This document shows positions 1 to 8,804 of a stretch of DNA of 64,000 nucleotides, in pieces. The first letter of the stretch is position 1, and the number at the start of each line of letters is the position of its first letter. Under the pieces are notes generated by a model that saw nothing but the letters and a program-made list of their open reading frames with translations, did not search any database and was not told where the DNA came from. Position numbers and translations under genes: made by a program. The stretch comes from Mycobacterium neglectum (GTDB taxonomy: Bacteria > Actinomycetota > Actinomycetes > Mycobacteriales > Mycobacteriaceae), in NCBI RefSeq assembly GCF_002591975.1, contig NZ_NVQE01000009.1:62001-126000 (forward strand), written 5' to 3'.

Positions 1-1452
1 ATTCTCGAGGTGAAGGTGCGGGCGGCCACCGAGGAGATCGACCGGGCGCGCAACACAGTCAGTGACATAGTCGGTGGCGAGGAGACACGCTCGCTGGACA
101 GCAGCCTGCAGTTGGCCCGCAACACCCTGATCGACCGCACCGCCGATGCGGGTCCCGGTCTGGCAGGCGCCTTCGATGCGGTTCTCGTGGTGCCCGGCGA
201 CGGACCGCGCGCCGCGACAGCGGCAGGACCGGTGCAGCAGATCCCCAACGCCCTTCGCGAGTTCGTCAAGGCCGGCCAGGTCAGCTACCAGTACGCGACC
301 GTGAACACCGACGGTTTCCGCGGCCCGGCGCTGATCATCGGCAGTCCGACGACATCTTCCACGTCGACCGTGACGAATCTCGAGCTCTACCTGATCTTTC
401 CGTTGAACAACGAGGAGTCCACGATCACGCTGGTGCGCGGCACGATGGCCACCGGAGCCGTCGTCCTGCTGGGCTTGCTGGCCGCCATCGCGCTCGTCGT
501 GGCCCGGCAGATCGTGCTGCCGGTGCGGTCCGCCTCGCGGATCGCCGAGCGATTCGCCGAAGGACACCTGACCGAACGCATGCCGGTGCGAGGAGAGGAC
601 GACATGGCCCGGCTGGCCGTGTCGTTCAACGACATGGCCGAAAGCCTGCACCGCCAGATCACCCAGCTCGAGGAGTTCGGCAATCTGCAGCGGCGGTTCA
701 CCTCCGACGTCAGCCACGAACTGCGCACCCCGCTTACCACGGTTCGCATGGCCGCCGACCTGATCCACGACCACAGCGACGAACTCGACCCGGCACTACG
801 GCGATCCACCGAGTTGATGGTCAACGAGCTCGACCGCTTCGAGACGCTGCTCAACGACCTGCTGGAAATATCGCGCCACGACGCCGGTGTCGCCGAATTG
901 TCCGTGGAGGCGGTGGATCTGCGGGCGACGGTACAGAGCGCGCTGGACAACGTCGGCCATCTGGCAGCCGACGCCGACATCGAGCTCATCGTCGACATGC
1001 CGTCGGACGACGTCATCGCCGAGGTCGACCCGCGCCGGGTTGAACGCATCCTGCGCAACCTGATCGCGAACGCCATCGATCACGCCGAGCACAAGCCGGT
1101 GCGCATCCGGATGGGTGTGGACGAAGATACCGTCGCCGTGACCGTCCGCGACTACGGCGTCGGGCTGCGGCCCGGCGAGGAGAAGCTGGTGTTCAGTAGG
1201 TTCTGGCGCTCGGACCCCTCGCGGGTGCGCCAATCCGGTGGCACCGGCCTTGGCCTGGCCATCAGCATCGAGGACGCCCGACTGCACCAGGGTCGGCTGG
1301 AGGCCTGGGGCGAGCCCGGCAAGGGCGCCTGCTTCCGGCTCACCCTGCCGCTGACGCGCGGCCACAAGGTGACGACCAGTCCACTTCCGCTGAAACCCGT
1401 TGGGCCTGAACGTGCCCCGCGGCCCACCGCCCGCGAATCGGAGAATGTGTGA
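1..1452 (+). CDS. mtrB: Sensor histidine kinase MtrB, C-terminal part (5' end outside window)
   Basis: This is the sensor kinase of the MtrAB two-component system, which phosphorylates the response regulator MtrA and links the envelope to cell division and wall homeostasis. The frame is open from base 1, so the N-terminal membrane segment and part of the sensor domain are missing. What remains is the end of the extracytoplasmic domain, a transmembrane helix (about bases 430-510), a HAMP linker, a HisKA domain with the phospho-acceptor His at 715-717 (motif SHELRTPL), and an HATPase domain with N box ([12 protein letters not shown]), G1 (DYGVGL) and G2 (GGTGLGLAI). The stop overlaps the lpqB GTG by four bases, so the two are co-transcribed and probably translationally coupled. 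The identity is firm because lpqB follows directly. Confidence 0.95.
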   Translation: MLEVKVRAATEEIDRARNTVSDIVGGEETRSLDSSLQLARNTLIDRTADAGPGLAGAFDAVLVVPGDGPRAATAAGPVQQIPNALREFVKAGQVSYQYATVNTDGFRGPALIIGSPTTSSTSTVTNLELYLIFPLNNEESTITLVRGTMATGAVVLLGLLAAIALVVARQIVLPVRSASRIAERFAEGHLTERMPVRGEDDMARLAVSFNDMAESLHRQITQLEEFGNLQRRFTSDVSHELRTPLTTVRMAADLIHDHSDELDPALRRSTELMVNELDRFETLLNDLLEISRHDAGVAELSVEAVDLRATVQSALDNVGHLAADADIELIVDMPSDDVIAEVDPRRVERILRNLIANAIDHAEHKPVRIRMGVDEDTVAVTVRDYGVGLRPGEEKLVFSRFWRSDPSRVRQSGGTGLGLAISIEDARLHQGRLEAWGEPGKGACFRLTLPLTRGHKVTTSPLPLKPVGPERAPRPTARESENV

Positions 1453-3230
1453 AGCGCGCAGGCTCGATTGGGCGGGTGCGCGGTCTGGCGGCGGTCTTGC
1501 TGCTGGCGTTCGCGCTCGCTGGTTGCGCCGGAGTGCCGAGTTCGTCGTCGCCGCAGGCGATCGGCACCGTGGATCGGCCCGCGCCACCGAGTCTGCCCAA
1601 GCCCACGCCGGGGATGGATCCCGACGTGCTGTTACGGGAATTCCTCAAGGCCACGGCCGATCCCGCCAATCGGCACCTGGCGGCGCGGCAGTTCCTCACC
1701 GAATCAGGTTCCAGCGCATGGGATGACGCCGGTAGCGCGCTGCTGATCGACAATGTCGTGTTCGTCGAAACCCGCGGACCGGACCGGGTCACGGTGCGCA
1801 TGCGTGCCGACATTCTCGGGTCGCTTTCGGACCTGGGTGTCTTCGAGACGGGTGAGGGTGCGTTGCCGGACCCTGGTCCGATCGAGCTGGTCAAGACGCC
1901 TGACGGCTGGCGTATCGACAAGCTTCCCAACGGGGTTTTCCTTGACTGGCAACAGTTTCAGGCGACCTACAAGCGCAACACCCTGTACTTCGCCGACCCG
2001 ACCGGCACCACCGTGGTGCCCGATCCGCGTTATGTCGCGGTATCCGATCCGGACCAGTTGGCCACCGAACTGGTCAGCAAGCTGGTCGCAGGGCCACGCC
2101 CTGAGATGGCCAACAGCGTGCGCAACCTGCTGGGGCCGCCGCTGAAGCTGCGCGGCCCGGTGACTCGCGCCGACGGGGGAAAGACCGGCGTCGGCCGCGG
2201 GTACGGCGGTGCGCGGATCGACCTTGACAACCTGGCGACCACAGATCCGCACAGCCGCCAACTGCTTGCGGCGCAGATCATTTGGACGCTTTCGCGTGCC
2301 GGTATCAACGGTCCCTACGTGATCACCGCCGACGGCGCCGCGCTCGATGACCGATTTGCCGACGGGTGGGAGACCACCGATGTGGCGGCCACGGATCCGG
2401 GAGCGTTCCCCGGAGCGGCGGCGGGCTTGCACGGGTTGGTGGGTGGTTCGCTCGTATTCCTGGACGGCCCTCGCGCACCACGCGTCCCAGGGGCGTTCGG
2501 GCAGACACCGAATCAGACCGCGGCGGCGGTGTCGCGGACCGGCCAGAACGTCGCATCGATCGTGACGTTGCGGCCGGGCGCACCCGACATGGCGTCGTCG
2601 TTATGGGTCGGTCCACTCGGCGGCAACGCATCGCAGGCACTGGACGGACGCAACCTGACGCGGCCCAGCTGGGCCCTCGACGACGCAGTCTGGGTCGTGG
2701 TCGACGGCAACAACGTGGTGCGTGTCATCCAGGACGCATCCGGACAACCCGCGCGCATACCGGTCGACTCCACACCCGTGTCGTCGAGGTTTCCCGGCGC
2801 GATCAGCGAACTGCAACTGTCCAGAGACGGAACACGCGCCGCGATGGTCATCGACGGTCGGGTGATCCTGGCCGGGGTGGAGCAGACTCCAGGCGGCGGA
2901 TATGCACTGACGTATCCGCGTCGGCTGGGGTTCGGACTGGGCAAGACGGTTGTGTCGCTGTCGTGGCGCACGGGCGACGACATCGTCGTCAGTCGCACGG
3001 ATCCGCAGCATCCGGTGTCATACGTCAATCTCGACGGCGTGAACTCCGACGGACCCAGCCGGAATCTGCTGATGCCGGTCACCACCGTGGTGGCGAACCC
3101 GTCGACGGTCTATGTGGCCGACGAGCGCGGCGTGCTGCAACTGACAGGTTCGGTGGCCGACAACGACCCGGTGTGGTCCGAGGTTCGTCCGCTGATGGTG
3201 CCCGGTGCGCTACCGGTGTTGCCGGGCTGA
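1449..3230 (+). CDS. lpqB: Lipoprotein LpqB
   Basis: This is the accessory lipoprotein of the MtrAB system. It is known to interact with the extracellular part of MtrB and to affect signalling and cell-wall properties. The GTG start overlaps the mtrB stop (GTGA). The 593-residue product begins with a lipoprotein signal peptide: basic N-terminus, hydrophobic core, lipobox ending in Cys26 (LAGC). A Pro-rich linker follows, then an LpqB N-terminal/GerMN-type region (about residues 60-290) and a C-terminal repeat region of beta-propeller type (about 330-590). The length is as expected for the family. It is the last gene of the conserved mtrA-mtrB-lpqB operon; a 109-bp gap separates it from the next gene. 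Confidence 0.95.
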   Translation: MKRAGSIGRVRGLAAVLLLAFALAGCAGVPSSSSPQAIGTVDRPAPPSLPKPTPGMDPDVLLREFLKATADPANRHLAARQFLTESGSSAWDDAGSALLIDNVVFVETRGPDRVTVRMRADILGSLSDLGVFETGEGALPDPGPIELVKTPDGWRIDKLPNGVFLDWQQFQATYKRNTLYFADPTGTTVVPDPRYVAVSDPDQLATELVSKLVAGPRPEMANSVRNLLGPPLKLRGPVTRADGGKTGVGRGYGGARIDLDNLATTDPHSRQLLAAQIIWTLSRAGINGPYVITADGAALDDRFADGWETTDVAATDPGAFPGAAAGLHGLVGGSLVFLDGPRAPRVPGAFGQTPNQTAAAVSRTGQNVASIVTLRPGAPDMASSLWVGPLGGNASQALDGRNLTRPSWALDDAVWVVVDGNNVVRVIQDASGQPARIPVDSTPVSSRFPGAISELQLSRDGTRAAMVIDGRVILAGVEQTPGGGYALTYPRRLGFGLGKTVVSLSWRTGDDIVVSRTDPQHPVSYVNLDGVNSDGPSRNLLMPVTTVVANPSTVYVADERGVLQLTGSVADNDPVWSEVRPLMVPGALPVLPG

Positions 3231-3303
3231 CCCGAGCACCCCCGAAATACTTTGAAATCGCACTGAACCAACCGCCGGCGACACCCGTTGTGCTGACAAA
3301 CCG

Positions 3304-3333
3304 ACGCTAGAAGCGTTGGCTACAGCCAAGGAG
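3304..3333 (+). promoter_or_regulatory. Two small tandem hairpins touching the ribosome-binding site
   Basis: ACGCT/AGCGT (3304-3308 with 3312-3316, 3-nt loop) is followed at once by TTGGCT/AGCCAA (3316-3321 with 3324-3329, 2-nt loop). The second arm runs into the AAGGAG ribosome-binding site at 3328-3333 of the gene starting at 3340. The pairing is visible; a role in limiting translation is inference. The two hairpins share one base, so they could not both form fully. Confidence 0.35.
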
Positions 3334-3339
3334 ACGACG

Positions 3340-3975
3340 ATGACGGTTCGCGGTCCACTGATCACCCTCGCCGCGGTTGCGGCAGTGGGCGTAGGCATCC
3401 TCACGGTCAACATTTCGCAGGAGGAATCCGTGGTGCCCGGTACTCCGGTCGCCGCGCCGACCACGGTATCCACCACTGTTGCCGCACCCCCTGCGCCGGC
3501 ATTTCCGGCGAAGGCGGATTACGTCGGCAAGATCGCAACCGCCAACGGCTCCATCACGTTGGATATCGCCGTCGAGGGCGACAAGGCCGTCGCATATGCC
3601 TGCGATGGCAACTCGATCGAGTCATGGATGCGGGGGTCCGCCGCCAACGGCGCCGTGAGTCTTGCGAGCAAGGACGGAACCGGCCGCCTCGAAGGCCGCC
3701 TCGACGGCACCGCGATTGTCGGAACCCTGTCGATCGGTCAGAAGCAGTGGGACTTCAGAGCCGAAACCGCGTACTCACCGGCAGGTCTGTACGTGTACGA
3801 GCAGGGCGGGGTGCGCGGCAGCTGGATCGTCGACTCGTCAGGCAAGGCGACCGGCGTGCTGAGACTCGGTGACGGATCGACCGCCCCCGCACCGGATTTG
3901 GCGAACGACGGCAGCGCCGTGATCGGCGGACGCACTGTCACCGCGGCGCGGGTGCGGGGTGCGAGCGATGTCTGA
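3340..3975 (+). CDS. Exported/membrane-anchored hypothetical protein
   Basis: I do not recognise a named family. The start at ATG 3340 is chosen because AAGGAG lies 7 nt upstream; a TTG 24 bases earlier has no such signal. The 211-residue product has one N-terminal hydrophobic segment (about residues 5-24, signal anchor or signal peptide), a Thr/Pro/Ala-rich linker (about 30-55) and a folded region (about 55-205) rich in Gly and beta-type sequence, with a single Cys in the mature part. Its stop overlaps the next start, and the third gene of the set is a Rieske lipoprotein, so it is probably the extracytoplasmic partner of a small membrane redox unit. That role rests only on neighbourhood. Confidence 0.8.
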   Translation: MTVRGPLITLAAVAAVGVGILTVNISQEESVVPGTPVAAPTTVSTTVAAPPAPAFPAKADYVGKIATANGSITLDIAVEGDKAVAYACDGNSIESWMRGSAANGAVSLASKDGTGRLEGRLDGTAIVGTLSIGQKQWDFRAETAYSPAGLYVYEQGGVRGSWIVDSSGKATGVLRLGDGSTAPAPDLANDGSAVIGGRTVTAARVRGASDV

Positions 3976-4537
3976 GTCACTCGCCACCCAGCGGATCAAA
4001 GCGTCTTACGGTGACGCTGCGGTGCTGACCGCCGTTTTGATCGGTGCGCTGGTCGCCGTCGGGCTCGGCGTGTTCGGCAAAGTCCATGAACCGCAGTTCT
4101 TTTCGGTGAGCGTTGCCGGATTCTCCAGCGGTACGGCGGTGAAGGCGTGGCTGGCGACCCTTTCGGTGGCGCTCGGGCTGTTTCAGCTGGTGTCCGCTTT
4201 TGCGATGTACCGTCTGATTCCGGGCGGGAGAGCGCCCGCGTGGATGGGCGCCGCGCATGTCTGGTCGGGACGGCTGGCGGTGCTGGCCAGCGTTCCCGTC
4301 GCCGTGCACTGCCTGTACGCATTGGGATTCTCCGAGACCGACAGCAGGGTGCTCTTCCACTCGCTGTTCGGATGCTTGTTCTACGGCATCTTCGTGACGA
4401 AGATGATCCTGCTGACCCGTAAAGGCCTCCGCGGATGGGTGATCCCGATCGCGGGCGGGTTGCTGTTCTTCGTCCTTGTCTACGTCTGGTTGACCTCGGC
4501 CCTCTGGTTCTTTCAGACGAGCGGAATTACGTTCTAG
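3968..4537 (+). CDS. Four-helix membrane protein, possible b-type haem protein (DUF6529-like)
   Basis: The 189-residue protein has about four hydrophobic helices (roughly 17-36, 60-82, 97-120, 128-150) plus a C-terminal one near 160-182. ATG 3968 overlaps the stop of the upstream gene, the usual sign of coupling; a GTG nine bases earlier is possible. His97, His114 and His131 fall in or at the ends of hydrophobic helices at 17-residue intervals. Such placement recalls cytochrome b561/ferric-reductase-like haem ligation. I associate proteins of this shape next to Rieske genes with DUF6529, but the family name is from memory. The neighbouring Rieske lipoprotein supports an electron-transfer role; nothing in the sequence names a substrate. 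Confidence 0.8.
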   Translation: MSESLATQRIKASYGDAAVLTAVLIGALVAVGLGVFGKVHEPQFFSVSVAGFSSGTAVKAWLATLSVALGLFQLVSAFAMYRLIPGGRAPAWMGAAHVWSGRLAVLASVPVAVHCLYALGFSETDSRVLFHSLFGCLFYGIFVTKMILLTRKGLRGWVIPIAGGLLFFVLVYVWLTSALWFFQTSGITF

Positions 4538-4551
4538 TGGAAAGGCTTTCT

Positions 4552-4995
4552 ATGTCCTCTAAGTTATTGACCGATCTGGGCGTCCCCCGACAGAAGGTCC
4601 TGATCGGTGCCGGGCTCGGGCTGGTCGCGTCGGTGCTTGCCGCCTGCACGACCTATGGCAAGAAGCCGGAGGCGTCCGGCGACACCGCCACGACAGGAGG
4701 GACCGCAGCGGAGCTCGACAACGTCATCACCACGACCACGGATGTGCCCGTCGGATCGGGCGTGATTGTCGGTGAGGTCGTCGTGACGCAGGCGGCAGCA
4801 GGTGATTTCAAGGGTTTCTCGTCGACCTGCACGCATGCCGGATGCACCCTGAACGAGGTGGTTGACGGAACCATCAACTGCCCCTGCCACGGCAGCAAGT
4901 TCAACCTGGACGGTTCGGTGGCGCAGGGCCCGGCGACCAAGCCGCTGGAGTCAAAGGCCGTCGAGGTCCAAGGGGATTCGATCGTTCTGGCCTGA
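4552..4995 (+). CDS. Rieske [2Fe-2S] lipoprotein
   Basis: This is a small Rieske protein of 147 residues. ATG 4552 is preceded by GGAAAGG at 4539-4545; an upstream extension in the same frame lies inside the preceding gene and was rejected. The N-terminus carries a hydrophobic segment ending in a lipobox-like LAAC, so the protein is probably anchored as a lipoprotein outside the membrane. The cluster-binding motifs are complete: CTHAGC and CPCHGS, giving two Cys and two His ligands, followed by GPATKPL as in ubiquinol-cytochrome c reductase type domains. It is much shorter than respiratory QcrA and lacks its three helices, so it is not the bc1 subunit. It is the third gene of an operon with two membrane/exported proteins. 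Confidence 0.92.
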   Translation: MSSKLLTDLGVPRQKVLIGAGLGLVASVLAACTTYGKKPEASGDTATTGGTAAELDNVITTTTDVPVGSGVIVGEVVVTQAAAGDFKGFSSTCTHAGCTLNEVVDGTINCPCHGSKFNLDGSVAQGPATKPLESKAVEVQGDSIVLA

Positions 4996-5009
4996 CCGCC
5001 AACGCGGAC

Positions 5010-6317
5010 TCAGGTGGAGGTGACGCCGGGAATGCGGCCGCCGCGGAACGCTTCTACGAAGTGCCGGTGGTCGTCGCGCACGATCGCGGCGTACTCCAGC
5101 CCGAACGACACCATGTCGTCGACGAATTCGTCGGCGTGATCGCCGATCACAGCGACGATGGCGTCTTCGGTTTGAAAGTCGACCAGCGTTTGGTCGCTGT
5201 CGCTGTCGCTCACACAGTGCACCTTGGCGACCGCGCGGCCCAGCTGTTCGATCACCTCCGCGAGTTCGTCGGGTTCGGTCAGTTCAGCCCAGCCCAAATC
5301 GGCTTCGTAGGGCGAGATTTCGCTCACCACGAAACCGACTCCGTCGATGTCGGTGTAACCGAGCAGCGGATCGGCGTGGGCCTGCAGCGCGCGCTGCGAC
5401 ACCGCCGTGCGGTGTCCGTGATGGGAGAAGTACGCGCTCACCTCACTGTCGTCGACCACACGGCTGGGCGCGGCGACATTGCCCTGCTTCATCGACAGCA
5501 CCGCGTCGTTGTCGAGGGCCTGATTGAAGCCCTCGATCAACACGGTGTACGCAGGTAGCCCGGCACTGCCGATGCCCATGCCGCTCTTGCCTATGACGTC
5601 CTTGACGTCATAGGCGATGCCACGGAAACGTTTGGTGGTCGGGATCGTCTCGAGATAGCGGGCGAAAGCCTCGGTCACCTTATCGCGTTCCGCTTCGTCG
5701 AGTCGGCGTACACCCGGTAGGTCGCGGAAACGCCGGTCGTTGTCGTCGACCGTGGTCATGTGATTCAACATCTGCGAGCGGGTCGATAGCCGCGCCGACT
5801 GCAGTGCTGTGCGCACCGCGCCGCGGGCGGTCTCCAGATTCAGCGAGAACGACGCGTCGTCCTCCACCTCGGTGAACCACCGCACCTGATCAATGTATGT
5901 CCGGACGAACGTCTCGATCAGTGTCCTGATCTCCTCATCGGACAGCGCCTTCTGCCAACACATCAACGCAACGCTGGCCGCGAAGCGCTGCAGATCCCAG
6001 GTGAAGTGGCCGACGAACGCTTCGTCGAAGTCGTTGACGTCGAAGATGAGTATCCCGGCGCCGTCCATGTACGTACCGAAATTCTCCGCGTGCAGATCAC
6101 CCTGAATCCACACCCGCGAGGTCCGCTCGTCCGCCCATCTGTCCCTGCGCCCCGCGACGTCTGCATAGAAGAGGCAGGCGCTGCCCCGATAGAAGGCGAA
6201 CGGCTCGGCGGCCATCTTGCGGAATTTGGTCCGGAACGCATCGGGGTCCGCATCCATCAGATCGGAGAACGCCTCGACGAGACATGTGACGATGACCGAT
6301 TCTCGTTCGTCCTGCAT
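5010..6317 (-). CDS. DUF2252 family protein
   Basis: The 435-residue product belongs to DUF2252, a family with a protein-kinase-like or aminoglycoside-phosphotransferase-like core and unknown substrate. Family-type segments are visible: WIQGDLHAENFGT near the N-terminal third, resembling the catalytic loop of small-molecule kinases, followed by IFDVNDFDEAF, resembling the metal-binding Asp segment. I chose ATG 6317 (MQDERE) because residues upstream of it are not typical; ATG 6356 is an in-frame alternative adding 13 residues. It is convergent with the Rieske gene with only 14 bases between stops. No operon partner is seen. Confidence 0.85.
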   Translation of the reverse strand: MQDERESVIVTCLVEAFSDLMDADPDAFRTKFRKMAAEPFAFYRGSACLFYADVAGRRDRWADERTSRVWIQGDLHAENFGTYMDGAGILIFDVNDFDEAFVGHFTWDLQRFAASVALMCWQKALSDEEIRTLIETFVRTYIDQVRWFTEVEDDASFSLNLETARGAVRTALQSARLSTRSQMLNHMTTVDDNDRRFRDLPGVRRLDEAERDKVTEAFARYLETIPTTKRFRGIAYDVKDVIGKSGMGIGSAGLPAYTVLIEGFNQALDNDAVLSMKQGNVAAPSRVVDDSEVSAYFSHHGHRTAVSQRALQAHADPLLGYTDIDGVGFVVSEISPYEADLGWAELTEPDELAEVIEQLGRAVAKVHCVSDSDSDQTLVDFQTEDAIVAVIGDHADEFVDDMVSFGLEYAAIVRDDHRHFVEAFRGGRIPGVTST

Positions 6318-6409
6318 AGCGGGGGTGTACCCCAAACGCCTCGACGAAATCTGCATCTGGGTCGCTCTGATTGAGTGTCGACAGCCCTGGTGCAGAACTC
6401 GCGCGGGGG

Positions 6410-6459
6410 TTGACGTCCTCAGCCCTGTTCGCTAATTTGCAAATATGCGAAATAGCGAA
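6410..6459 (+). promoter_or_regulatory. arsR promoter and overlapping palindromic operator, leaderless start
   Basis: TTGACG at 6410-6415 and TAATTT at 6433-6438 are separated by 17 nt. The A of the ATG at 6445 lies 6 nt after the -10 element, exactly where transcription should start, so the mRNA is probably leaderless. A 13-bp inverted repeat (6428-6440 and 6447-6459, 11 of 13 paired, outer arms TTCGCTA/TAGCGAA) covers the -10 element, the start site and the first codons. It also contains the perfect palindrome ATTTGCAAAT. This is the layout expected for autorepression by the ArsR-family protein encoded here. Confidence 0.7.
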
Positions 6460-6771
6460 ACAAGTGCTGGACGGCTGCTGCAGACGCTGAAGGCGGTCGC
6501 CAGTCCCGTGCGGCTGGAGGTGCTGTCCCTGCTGAAGGACCCGGTGGGCAACTTTCCACCGCAGACAGACGGCGACCTGGTTCGCGACGGCGTCTGCGCC
6601 GACTTCATCCGCGACAGGCTGGGGATCGCACCCGCAACCGCGTCTCGCCATCTGACGCTGCTGACCGAGGCCGGTCTCGTGATTGCGACGCGGAAGAAGG
6701 GCTGGACCTTCTACCGCCGCGACGAGTCGGCGATTCACGGGTTCGCAGAGGCCGTCGAGGCCCAACTGTGA
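6445..6771 (+). CDS. ArsR-family winged-helix transcriptional regulator
   Basis: The 108-residue protein has a winged helix-turn-helix domain over almost its whole length: an N-terminal segment with SPVRLEVLSLL, typical of ArsR proteins, a recognition region ATASRHLTLLTEAGLV, and a wing with RKKGWTFYRRDE. It lacks the metal-binding Cys motifs of ArsR/SmtB sensors, although one Cys lies near residue 51, so it more likely senses a small molecule. The stop overlaps the PhzF start by four bases, and the promoter at 6410-6459 contains a palindrome across the start codon. It probably represses itself and the two downstream enzymes. Confidence 0.9.
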   Translation: MRNSETSAGRLLQTLKAVASPVRLEVLSLLKDPVGNFPPQTDGDLVRDGVCADFIRDRLGIAPATASRHLTLLTEAGLVIATRKKGWTFYRRDESAIHGFAEAVEAQL

Positions 6772-7649
6772 CGAGCGCGCCGGTGAGCCTGGCCTACAGC
6801 CACGTCGATGTCTTCAGCGCGGTTCCCTTCGGGGGCAACAGCCTGCCGGTCTTCTGCGAAGCCGCCGACCTGAGCGCGGAGCAGATGCTGCGAATCACCC
6901 AGGAGTTGCGGCACTTCGAGGCCGTCTTCCTTCAACCGGCCGATGCGTCGGGCACAGTTGAGGCACGCATCTTCGATATGTTCTCCGAGCTGCCCTTCGC
7001 CGGACATCCGATCATCGGTGCCGCGGCGGTATTGCACCACCGGACACAGGACGCCGGCGCGCAGCGCTGGCGTTTCGAACTGGCAAGCAAGACAGTGGAA
7101 GTCGAAACGGAGCTGGCGGCGGGCCACTACTCGGGCTGGCTGGACCAGGGCCGCCCAGAGTTCTTCGGCACCGCCACCGACCGAACGCAGGTCGCCCGCG
7201 CCGTCAACCTCTCGGAGGCGGACCTCGATCCCGCGCTGCCGATGGAGGTGGTGGGCACGGGACTGCGCTACCTGATCGTGCCGGTGCGGCCCGGCGCACT
7301 GGAGAAGGCAAGGATATCCCGCGACATCACCGAACTGCTGCACGGCTTCGGTGCACAGTTCGCGGTCCTCCTTGATGAATCCGCGGTGGAGGTGCGGCAC
7401 TGGAACAATGACGGGGTCATCGAGGACGTGGCCACCGGCAGCGCAGCGGGAACCATCGGGGCTTACCGGCTACGCCATGGAATGGTCTGCGGCGGAGAGA
7501 CTTTCACGATAGCTCAAGGCCGCTTCACCGGCCGCCCGAGTGTGCTGCGGGTGCGTCCGGAGGGTAGTCCGAAAAGTGTCGAATCCGTCAGTGTCGGCGG
7601 TGATGTCGCGTTCGTCGGACACGGCACCATCGAATGCGTGCCATCGTGA
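6768..7649 (+). CDS. PhzF-family isomerase
   Basis: This is a PhzF/epimerase-fold protein of 293 residues, the usual length. The family fold is made of two similar halves, and catalysis uses a Glu in the N-terminal half; here Glu51 in ELRHFEAVF fits. Other family segments are visible: VDVFSAVPFGGNSLPV at the N-terminus, ELPFAGHPIIGAA around residue 70 and EDVATGSAAGTIGAY near 225 with the conserved Asp and Gly-Ser loop. The substrate is unknown; PhzF itself isomerises dihydro-3-hydroxyanthranilate, but no phenazine genes are present. It is coupled to arsR by GTGA and followed by an ornithine cyclodeaminase homologue, which suggests amino-acid isomer or imine metabolism. Confidence 0.9.
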   Translation: MTSAPVSLAYSHVDVFSAVPFGGNSLPVFCEAADLSAEQMLRITQELRHFEAVFLQPADASGTVEARIFDMFSELPFAGHPIIGAAAVLHHRTQDAGAQRWRFELASKTVEVETELAAGHYSGWLDQGRPEFFGTATDRTQVARAVNLSEADLDPALPMEVVGTGLRYLIVPVRPGALEKARISRDITELLHGFGAQFAVLLDESAVEVRHWNNDGVIEDVATGSAAGTIGAYRLRHGMVCGGETFTIAQGRFTGRPSVLRVRPEGSPKSVESVSVGGDVAFVGHGTIECVPS

Positions 7650-8611
7650 GTACACGCATGGTCGATGCGGAAACCCTCCGCAGCAGCATCGGTTTCGACG
7701 ATCTGGTGGAGCCCGTGGCGCAGGCCTTCGCCGAGACCAGCGCGGGGCTGGCGGACAACGGGTTGATCGTGATGTTCCCCGCCGAACGCCGCGAACTCGG
7801 TGACGTATACGTCAAGACGGGGCGCCTGCGGGGCCACGCCGTTTACATCGTCAAGGTGTCGCCATGGTTTCGCTCGAACCTCCAACGCGGCCAGCCCCAG
7901 GGCGGCTTCGTCGCCGTCTTCGACAGCGAAACGGGCAAAACGCTCGCCCTGCTGAACGACGAGCACTACCTGTCCGATATCCGGACCGCCGCTGCGGGTG
8001 CGGTCGTCGCGCGGGCGCTCGCGCCATCAACCGTCGACACGGTCACGGTGCTCGGCTCGGGCGTGCAGGCCTACTGGCAACCGCTGGCGCTCTACCGTGA
8101 ACGGCCCTTCTCGCGGCTGTCGATCTGGGCGCGCAGCATGCCGAAAGCCGAGGCGCTCAGGAGGCGGCTGAGCGATGCGATGCCCGGGGTCGAGATCGAT
8201 TGTGGGACCGACATCGAAACCGCCGTCCGCAGCGCCGAGGTTCTGATCACGGCAACGCAGGCGCGCGAACCGCTGGTGAAGGGACAGTGGTTGCGCGCGG
8301 GTGCGCACGTGACGGCCGTCGGTGCCGACGACGCCACCAAGTGCGAACTCGATGCGACGGCGCTGCGACGCGCGAAGGTCTTCGTCGATGCGCGCGCGAC
8401 GGCCGAGGCCAACGGCGACGTACACCGGGCTATCCGCGCCGGCCGCTACACCCTCGACGACATATCCGGCGAGATCGGCGAGGTGATATCGGGACAGGTT
8501 CCGGGCCGCACGGCCGACGACGACGTCACCGTCGCCAAGCTGGTGGGGATCGGCGCGCAGGATCTCGTCGCGGCCGAGGTGGCGCTGGCGAAGCTGGGCG
8601 CCGACCGGTAG
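7646..8611 (+). CDS. Ornithine cyclodeaminase / mu-crystallin family protein
   Basis: This is an NAD(P)-dependent enzyme of the ornithine cyclodeaminase/alanine dehydrogenase/ketimine reductase family. A dinucleotide-binding segment is visible (VTVLGSGVQAYWQPLA), followed by the family's VLITATQAREPLVKG and AVGADDATKCELD segments. The start is ambiguous: GTG 7646 makes a four-base GTGA overlap with phzF and aligns best with family N-termini, while ATG 7634 would add four residues. The length of 321 is normal. Substrate cannot be read from sequence; family members deaminate ornithine, reduce cyclic imines or dehydrogenate amino acids. It is the last gene of the arsR operon. Confidence 0.88.
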   Translation: MSTRMVDAETLRSSIGFDDLVEPVAQAFAETSAGLADNGLIVMFPAERRELGDVYVKTGRLRGHAVYIVKVSPWFRSNLQRGQPQGGFVAVFDSETGKTLALLNDEHYLSDIRTAAAGAVVARALAPSTVDTVTVLGSGVQAYWQPLALYRERPFSRLSIWARSMPKAEALRRRLSDAMPGVEIDCGTDIETAVRSAEVLITATQAREPLVKGQWLRAGAHVTAVGADDATKCELDATALRRAKVFVDARATAEANGDVHRAIRAGRYTLDDISGEIGEVISGQVPGRTADDDVTVAKLVGIGAQDLVAAEVALAKLGADR

Positions 8612-8804
8612 CGCCGCCTCTTCCCATGGTGGGCTCAGTGGACAGTCAACACGGCCCCGGGATCTGGCTCAGCGTCCTGGGCATCTTCCAGGTCGGGTGG
8701 GCGCTTCAGCGGCGCAATGCGGTCCACGAAACCGAGCAGAGCAAGGAATCCAGAGGTTGGCCGCTGGGCGGCGAGCTGTCACAGTCCACCGCCACACTGC
8801 GAAC

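Noticed and set aside
8612..8804. Possible small gene between the cyclodeaminase and comF
   Set aside because: No frame shows coding character with a start signal; the long in-frame comF extension lacks the conserved start of the zinc finger.
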